Shown in pieces: positions 7,101-10,112 of a stretch of DNA of 10,112 bases (the stretch's first letter is position 1; the number at the start of each line of letters is the position of its first letter). This stretch comes from CAZQRW01 sp964596115 (GTDB lineage: Bacteria; Hydrothermota; UBA3072; B12-G15), in assembly GCA_964596115.1 (NCBI GenBank), contig CAZQRW010000058.1, positions 1 to 10,112 on the forward strand, given 5' to 3'. Both the position numbers and the translations under genes were made by a program. The notes under the pieces were generated by a model. The model was not told where the DNA came from. It saw only the letters and a list, made by a program, of their open reading frames with translations, and ran no database searches.

Positions 7101-7200
7101 GAACGCATATAGAAGGGTACTTGAGGATTACTTCCCAGATAAGGATGTCTCTGCATATATTGTCCAGATTGAGGCGGGAAAGGTGGTGAAGATTGAGTAG
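4132..7200 (+). CDS. addA: AddA-type helicase-nuclease subunit (UvrD/RecB family)
   Basis: Superfamily 1A 3'-5' DNA helicase with a C-terminal RecB-family nuclease, the motor of an AddAB-type complex that resects double-strand breaks for RecA loading. All helicase motifs are visible in the 1022 residues: Walker A ASAGGGKT (10-17), TFTNKAAGEMKERI (Ia), IDEFQDTS (D346, E347; motif II), GDPKQAIYQWRGG (from ~377; III), NYRSGYRIIDFV (IV), MTVHSAKGLEFP (H699; V) and YVALTRS (R787; VI). The nuclease domain has GNIVHKAL (H883), RPDRVI (D962), IDYKTGK (D975, K977) and a YKKQMNAY helix, so it should be active. It is shorter than Bacillus AddA (about 1230 residues), closer to the compact forms I recall from Bacteroidetes-like lineages. 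Walker A has GGGKT rather than the common GSGKT. The ATG at 4132 lacks a ribosome site and sits right behind a promoter. The end overlaps the addB start by 8 bases. Confidence 0.9.
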   Translation: MDKRLTRILASAGGGKTFRLSNRYIDLLKRNPENLKRTLAITFTNKAAGEMKERILNILEEGFHKGDKKAGELVDYILDNYSDFSVRTIDSFINTLIRVFSIDLGFAPDTELILDADFYKEYAISLLIDNVQENSLLRKIISNYLLSKIVVEDKIRWDYKDVILDGMKRIENYEKQGNIIFEIPRVANIEDNKEFYRLREEILSIADKMLRIMHSESGVNKGFIKNLEKFISYKNVDSFIGSSFLSRDCKGVLNKNSDVDEVTFCPLFEDLKKRLAEYYIWRIFKDFNHYINIYGAYRNILDSIKKKERVRFIDDINVELKTLFNDYTVPFVFYRIGERFYHYLIDEFQDTSLSQWENLYPLLENSLSEGGTFFFVGDPKQAIYQWRGGRVELFDRAFNCFPVVESNQKEENIIKSNYRSGYRIIDFVRDVFSSIPSTILESMNDTSIFYREDYVSQEHTKNFSGYVSVKRIRTEEATKSEINENIKNQLVSTIGDILNYFSYSDISILVRTNAQARKIVEWLTDNGMPIISNESLYISGDKNVQGIISFLQFLQHPLDNTSFYGLITSPFFLKSTELDFKRIKEWAEHYGEDKIIMYEGFRRDFPVVWDKFIEPFFANVGFLPVYDLVSEVIRTFEISDNFPDSQPFLEGLLEFIHNLETKSITSIELMIDEWKRIKSSPPSILLPEHTDAIRVMTVHSAKGLEFPVVILPFVYFGVNRSSGTDKEVILDFNGKKKIAQLLTSNGTIVIPDNLTPDLKIEIQNALKKKKSEELFQEVNNLYVALTRSIYELHIFLPDRIPSNNEKIWWEILNSTISLESTESGKRIKGKAEGGISTLKLEINAKKRESMNKLNKRLLLKRFDITSCIDTKSEEAIKIGNIVHKALYNIDNLDDKRGIEESINCAVNEEVGIKEREKYRIRAMELIKNLSNIDELKKWFSPSFTVWKEKEIVDRDGNLHRPDRVIIKENEVALIDYKTGKEPISRYKKQMNAYRRVLEDYFPDKDVSAYIVQIEAGKVVKIE
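7181..7195 (+). promoter_or_regulatory. Ribosome site and TTG start of addB inside addA
   Basis: AGGTGGTGA (7181-7189) lies just before the TTG at 7193-7195. The frame from that TTG gives SRIFTVPF, an AddB-like N-terminus, and no ATG is available before residue 54. The TTG overlaps the last codons of addA, so translation of the two subunits is probably coupled. Confidence 0.65.
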
Positions 7201-10024
7201 AATATTCACAGTCCCCTTCAAGAGTGATTTCATTGAATCTATTGCAGATTACCTTTTGTCAAATTCACATAGTAGAGATTTCTCTGATACAGCGATAGTT
7301 TTCCCTGGCAAAAGGCCGTCTATTTTCCTATTAAGGGCATTGAATAAAAGAATGGATACTCCCTTCTTGCCCCCCGCAAGGTATTCAATTGATGATTATA
7401 TGCTGTACCTTTTCAAGATGAAAAATCCAGAAAGGGCTGAGGGAAGCGATATAGACCTTCTCTATCTTTTGTTCAGGGCTATTAAGGATGTAGTACCCAA
7501 CCACACCAGTGGTCTTGGAAGAATAACGGAATCCTTTGATGAATTTATTGAATGGGGAAGCAGGATGTTGAATGCAGTGGAAGAGATAGAGGTCGAATGG
7601 GCAAAAGAGCCGGACCTCTCAGTGATGGCTGAGTATGATGAAAATGTCATCGATTGGGTTAAGGAGTTCTGGAAAAATATTGTGCTTATAAAGGATAGAT
7701 TTTATTTCAATCTGAAGAAATATGACCTAACGTATCGGGGTGAAGTTTACAGGTATGTAAGTGAAAATATAGATGAATTGGCGGAATTAATTCCATTTGA
7801 GAGAACTATATTTGCTGGCTTTTATGCCCTGAATAGATCTGAAGATATTGTTATAAATCATCTTGTTAAAAGTGGAAAGGCAGAGATGATTTTGCAAACA
7901 GATGATGTTGAAAAAGAGGTTGGAGTTTCTTCACCATACTATTTTCACCAGAGGCTAAAAAAGGAATGGGGTATGGAATTTGAACCCCTTGTTGAGTGTG
8001 AAAATAAGAAAACAAAAATAAAGATATTTCAGGCATTTGATACACATTCAGAGGTGCTGGGTATTGAGAATATCTTGAGAGACACAAATGGAAATGGCAA
8101 AGATATTGCAATCGTTCTTCCTGATCCCTCTCCCTTAATACCACTTATCCATACCGTTGTAGGCGCATCGGATTCAAATTTCAACATTACACTTGGTTAT
8201 CCTATCAGCAGGACTTCCCTTTCAAACCTGATCAATTATATTTTCAGGCTTCAGGAAACGAAAAGGATTAAAAGAGGGATTAGCCACTATTTTGCCGTGG
8301 ATTACCTGAATCTAATACGACATCCATACATAAAAACAATGAACATCGGGGAAGGAGGGGATTTCAGGATGCTAATTTACTCAATTGAGAGAATGTTGAC
8401 AGATAAGAATAGAGATGATATGGAGGTTTTCTTCTCCATTGATGAGATAGAAAATGAACTCCCACCCTTGCTTAAATTCAAAACAACGTTGGATAGAAAA
8501 AGGATAGATGTTGTTCTTGAAGGGATCAGAATGATTCATAATCTTTTTATTCATCAATTTGAGAATATAAAGACCCCGGAGGAGCTTGCAAAGGCATTGG
8601 TAAGATGCCTGCATAAGGTGAGAGAGAACACATCAATAGAGAAATACCCCCTATCCAACCAATTCCTTGGCACCTTACTGGAAAAATTAAAGGAGGTTGA
8701 ATACTCAGTATTCTCGGAGGCAAAATTTAAAGACACCATCCAACTGCTAAGGTTTATTAAAAATTATCTTAACCTTATAACGGTTCCATTTACAGGTGAA
8801 CCCTTGAAGGGTAAACAGATTATGGGCCTTCTTGAGGCGAGAAATCTCAACTTTGATAAGGTTGTAGTGATGGATGTAAACGAAGGTATTATCCCTGGTG
8901 TGAATAAGTATGACCCCGTCCTACCACAGGGGTTCAGGAGTGCAATAGGATTACCCCTTTATACCGACAGAGAGTCCATTTTTGCCCATAACTTCTTCAG
9001 GCTCATTCAGGGCGCAAATGAAGTTTATATTTTCTATAAAGAGGGTAAACTTCAGGATACAGATGAGAATATTAAATCAAGGTTTGTAGAAAGAATTATC
9101 TGGGCTCGGGAGAAAGAAGGTAAAAAAATAAAACCTACACCTCTCACCTTCCAGATAAAGACCACAAGGTTTGAAAGGGGTATAGATAAGAATGATGAAA
9201 TTATGGATAGATTATTAAAGATATCTTATTTTCCTACTGCCATTGATACATATATTAAATGCCCCCTGAGATTCTATTTCAGATTTATACTGAATCTTGA
9301 GGAATGGGAGGAGATTGAGGAGGAGATAGAGAGAAGCAGTATAGGACAATTTGCACACGAATTTCTGGAGAAATGGTTCAGACCATATGTAAATAAAAAA
9401 TTATTCATTGATAAGAATGAATTTATGGATGCACTCCAAAAGAATCTTTCAAAGAGGTTCAGGCGTGGAGGTGGAAGTATTATAATGAGGGAAATTATAA
9501 CGAGTATGATGGAAAGATTTATTGATTTTGAAATTGAAAGAACAGAGGGAAATACTGTGATCCTTGGGCTCGAAGAAAAGGTAGAGGGATATGTAACGAT
9601 AGATAGTAGGAATGTAAATTTATTGGGTAAGATAGATAGGGTTGAAGAAAATAACGGAAATATTCTCATTATGGATTACAAAACAGGTAGAATAAATATG
9701 CCAAATAAGAGTAGGTGGAGTATCCGCATCGGGGACAGGAGAGAGATTAGAGATAGCATTAGAAGTCTTCAACTCCCAATATATATATACCTGTATGCAC
9801 AGAAGAATAATATACCAATGGACGATATTCGGGCATTTATATATAACCTGAGAAAGCCTGCCGAAAGCAATTATCTTATTGGTGAAAATATGGATTTATT
9901 CCTTGAAGCAATGAGAGTGGTATTGAAAGAAATTCTGGATGTTGATACTCCATTCTATCCTGATAATTCGGATGAAAGGATTTGTGGCTCCTGCCCATAT
10001 TCAAACATATGCTATCCGGGATAA
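7193..10024 (+). CDS. addB: AddB-type subunit: inactive helicase with iron-sulfur PD-(D/E)XK nuclease
   Basis: Partner of AddA, 943 residues. The N-terminal half has the helicase fold but no Walker A; the strand that would carry it reads AIVFPGKRPSIFLLR (about residues 33-47), so it should not hydrolyse ATP. In known AddAB this subunit scans for the Chi signal. GLLEARNLNFDKVVVMDVNEGIIPG (about 544-568) is the family's motif-V-like region. The nuclease domain contains GQFAHEFLEKW (H722), GKIDRV (D815), MDYKTGR (D828, K830) and SLQLPIYIYLY. Four cysteines of the AddB iron-sulfur staple are present: C690 in KCPLRFYFRF, and C931, C934 and C940 in CGSCPYSNIC. The start is a TTG overlapping addA. 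The gene ends directly before a transposase remnant on the other strand, and no terminator is evident. Family assignment is strong; Chi specificity cannot be read. Confidence 0.88.
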   Translation: MSRIFTVPFKSDFIESIADYLLSNSHSRDFSDTAIVFPGKRPSIFLLRALNKRMDTPFLPPARYSIDDYMLYLFKMKNPERAEGSDIDLLYLLFRAIKDVVPNHTSGLGRITESFDEFIEWGSRMLNAVEEIEVEWAKEPDLSVMAEYDENVIDWVKEFWKNIVLIKDRFYFNLKKYDLTYRGEVYRYVSENIDELAELIPFERTIFAGFYALNRSEDIVINHLVKSGKAEMILQTDDVEKEVGVSSPYYFHQRLKKEWGMEFEPLVECENKKTKIKIFQAFDTHSEVLGIENILRDTNGNGKDIAIVLPDPSPLIPLIHTVVGASDSNFNITLGYPISRTSLSNLINYIFRLQETKRIKRGISHYFAVDYLNLIRHPYIKTMNIGEGGDFRMLIYSIERMLTDKNRDDMEVFFSIDEIENELPPLLKFKTTLDRKRIDVVLEGIRMIHNLFIHQFENIKTPEELAKALVRCLHKVRENTSIEKYPLSNQFLGTLLEKLKEVEYSVFSEAKFKDTIQLLRFIKNYLNLITVPFTGEPLKGKQIMGLLEARNLNFDKVVVMDVNEGIIPGVNKYDPVLPQGFRSAIGLPLYTDRESIFAHNFFRLIQGANEVYIFYKEGKLQDTDENIKSRFVERIIWAREKEGKKIKPTPLTFQIKTTRFERGIDKNDEIMDRLLKISYFPTAIDTYIKCPLRFYFRFILNLEEWEEIEEEIERSSIGQFAHEFLEKWFRPYVNKKLFIDKNEFMDALQKNLSKRFRRGGGSIIMREIITSMMERFIDFEIERTEGNTVILGLEEKVEGYVTIDSRNVNLLGKIDRVEENNGNILIMDYKTGRINMPNKSRWSIRIGDRREIRDSIRSLQLPIYIYLYAQKNNIPMDDIRAFIYNLRKPAESNYLIGENMDLFLEAMRVVLKEILDVDTPFYPDNSDERICGSCPYSNICYPG

Positions 10025-10107
10025 AATGGGGACGGTGCTTTAATTCTTGACATTATATTTATAATATGATGATATGCGCCATCAAAAGTAATTCTTGCAC
10101 GCCTCAT
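10014..10107 (-). pseudogene. N-terminal remnant of a REP-associated Y1 (RAYT) transposase
   Basis: On the minus strand the ATG at 10107-10105 opens a frame reading MRRARITFDGAYHHIIN. This matches the typical start of REP-associated tyrosine transposases, 'MARxxRIxFxGAxYHVxxRG'. After those ~17 residues the similarity stops: the frame continues IMSRIKAPSPFYPG and ends at TAG (10014-10012) inside addB. The catalytic HUH motif and tyrosine helix are missing. The fragment is therefore an internally deleted or scarred copy, not a working transposase. The upstream control region lies beyond the window. Identification rests on a short but characteristic peptide. Confidence 0.6.
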
Positions 10108-10112
10108 AATGA
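10025..10112 (-). mobile_element. RAYT-associated element remnant, continues past window end
   Basis: Directly after the addB stop. The plus strand has TGGGGACGGTGCTT (10027-10040), then TTCTTGACATT, then the reverse complement of a transposase 5' end. From memory, GGGGACGGTGCTT and related GGGGTCAG sequences often border RAYT genes and their scars. The transposase codons run straight into this border, so the copy has lost most of its interior. The extent to the right is unknown. Confidence 0.45.

Noticed and set aside
9274..9669. 131-codon minus-strand ORF within addB
   Set aside because: Serine/isoleucine/leucine-rich antisense shadow over the conserved AddB nuclease domain.
10047..10065. 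TTGACA followed by TATAAT after addB on the plus strand
   Set aside because: Only 7 bases separate the boxes, and the bases are explained as the reverse complement of the transposase 5' codons.

Overview
This is an AT-rich bacterial window: AGA/AGG arginine and ATA isoleucine codons dominate, and promoters look sigma-70-like (TTGAC-type -35, TATAAT-type -10). Flavodoxin, a DUF6506-like protein, a DUF4143 ATPase and a compact AddAB pair together suggest an anaerobic, possibly thermophilic bacterium. The phylum cannot be fixed from this sequence.

Layout. Positions 2-184 hold the end of a GNAT-like acetyltransferase whose C-terminal extension seems to be decaying past its stop. A flavodoxin-family protein (263-799) and a DUF6506-like protein (999-1334) follow, both with strong Shine-Dalgarno sites. 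A cation diffusion facilitator (1446 to about 2330) lies on the opposite strand. It has no ATG/GTG/TTG at its expected N-terminus, and the best-placed codon is ACG. Then comes a DUF4143-type ATPase (2594-3838) with two frameshifts that compensate each other. The 293-base gap to 4131 contains a 36-base-spaced imperfect repeat and a possible mobile-element end.

The right 60% of the window is a two-gene operon: addA (4132-7200, UvrD/RecB-type helicase-nuclease) and addB (7193-10024, catalytically dead helicase plus iron-sulfur nuclease). They overlap by 8 bases and should form one complex that processes double-strand DNA ends for RecA-dependent repair. addA has a promoter so close to its ATG that the mRNA would be leaderless or nearly so.

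Immediately after addB, on the minus strand at 10107 and leftward, lies the first part of a REP-associated (Y1/RAYT) transposase gene. It is joined abruptly to what looks like a terminal sequence of such an element. The left and middle parts of the window therefore carry several lesions (decayed tail, lost start codon, two frameshifts, transposon remnants), while the 6-kb addAB operon is intact.

I found no CRISPR array, tRNA or rRNA, and no clear previously undescribed defence system. The most unusual items are the compensating frameshifts, the ACG start and the transposase scar.
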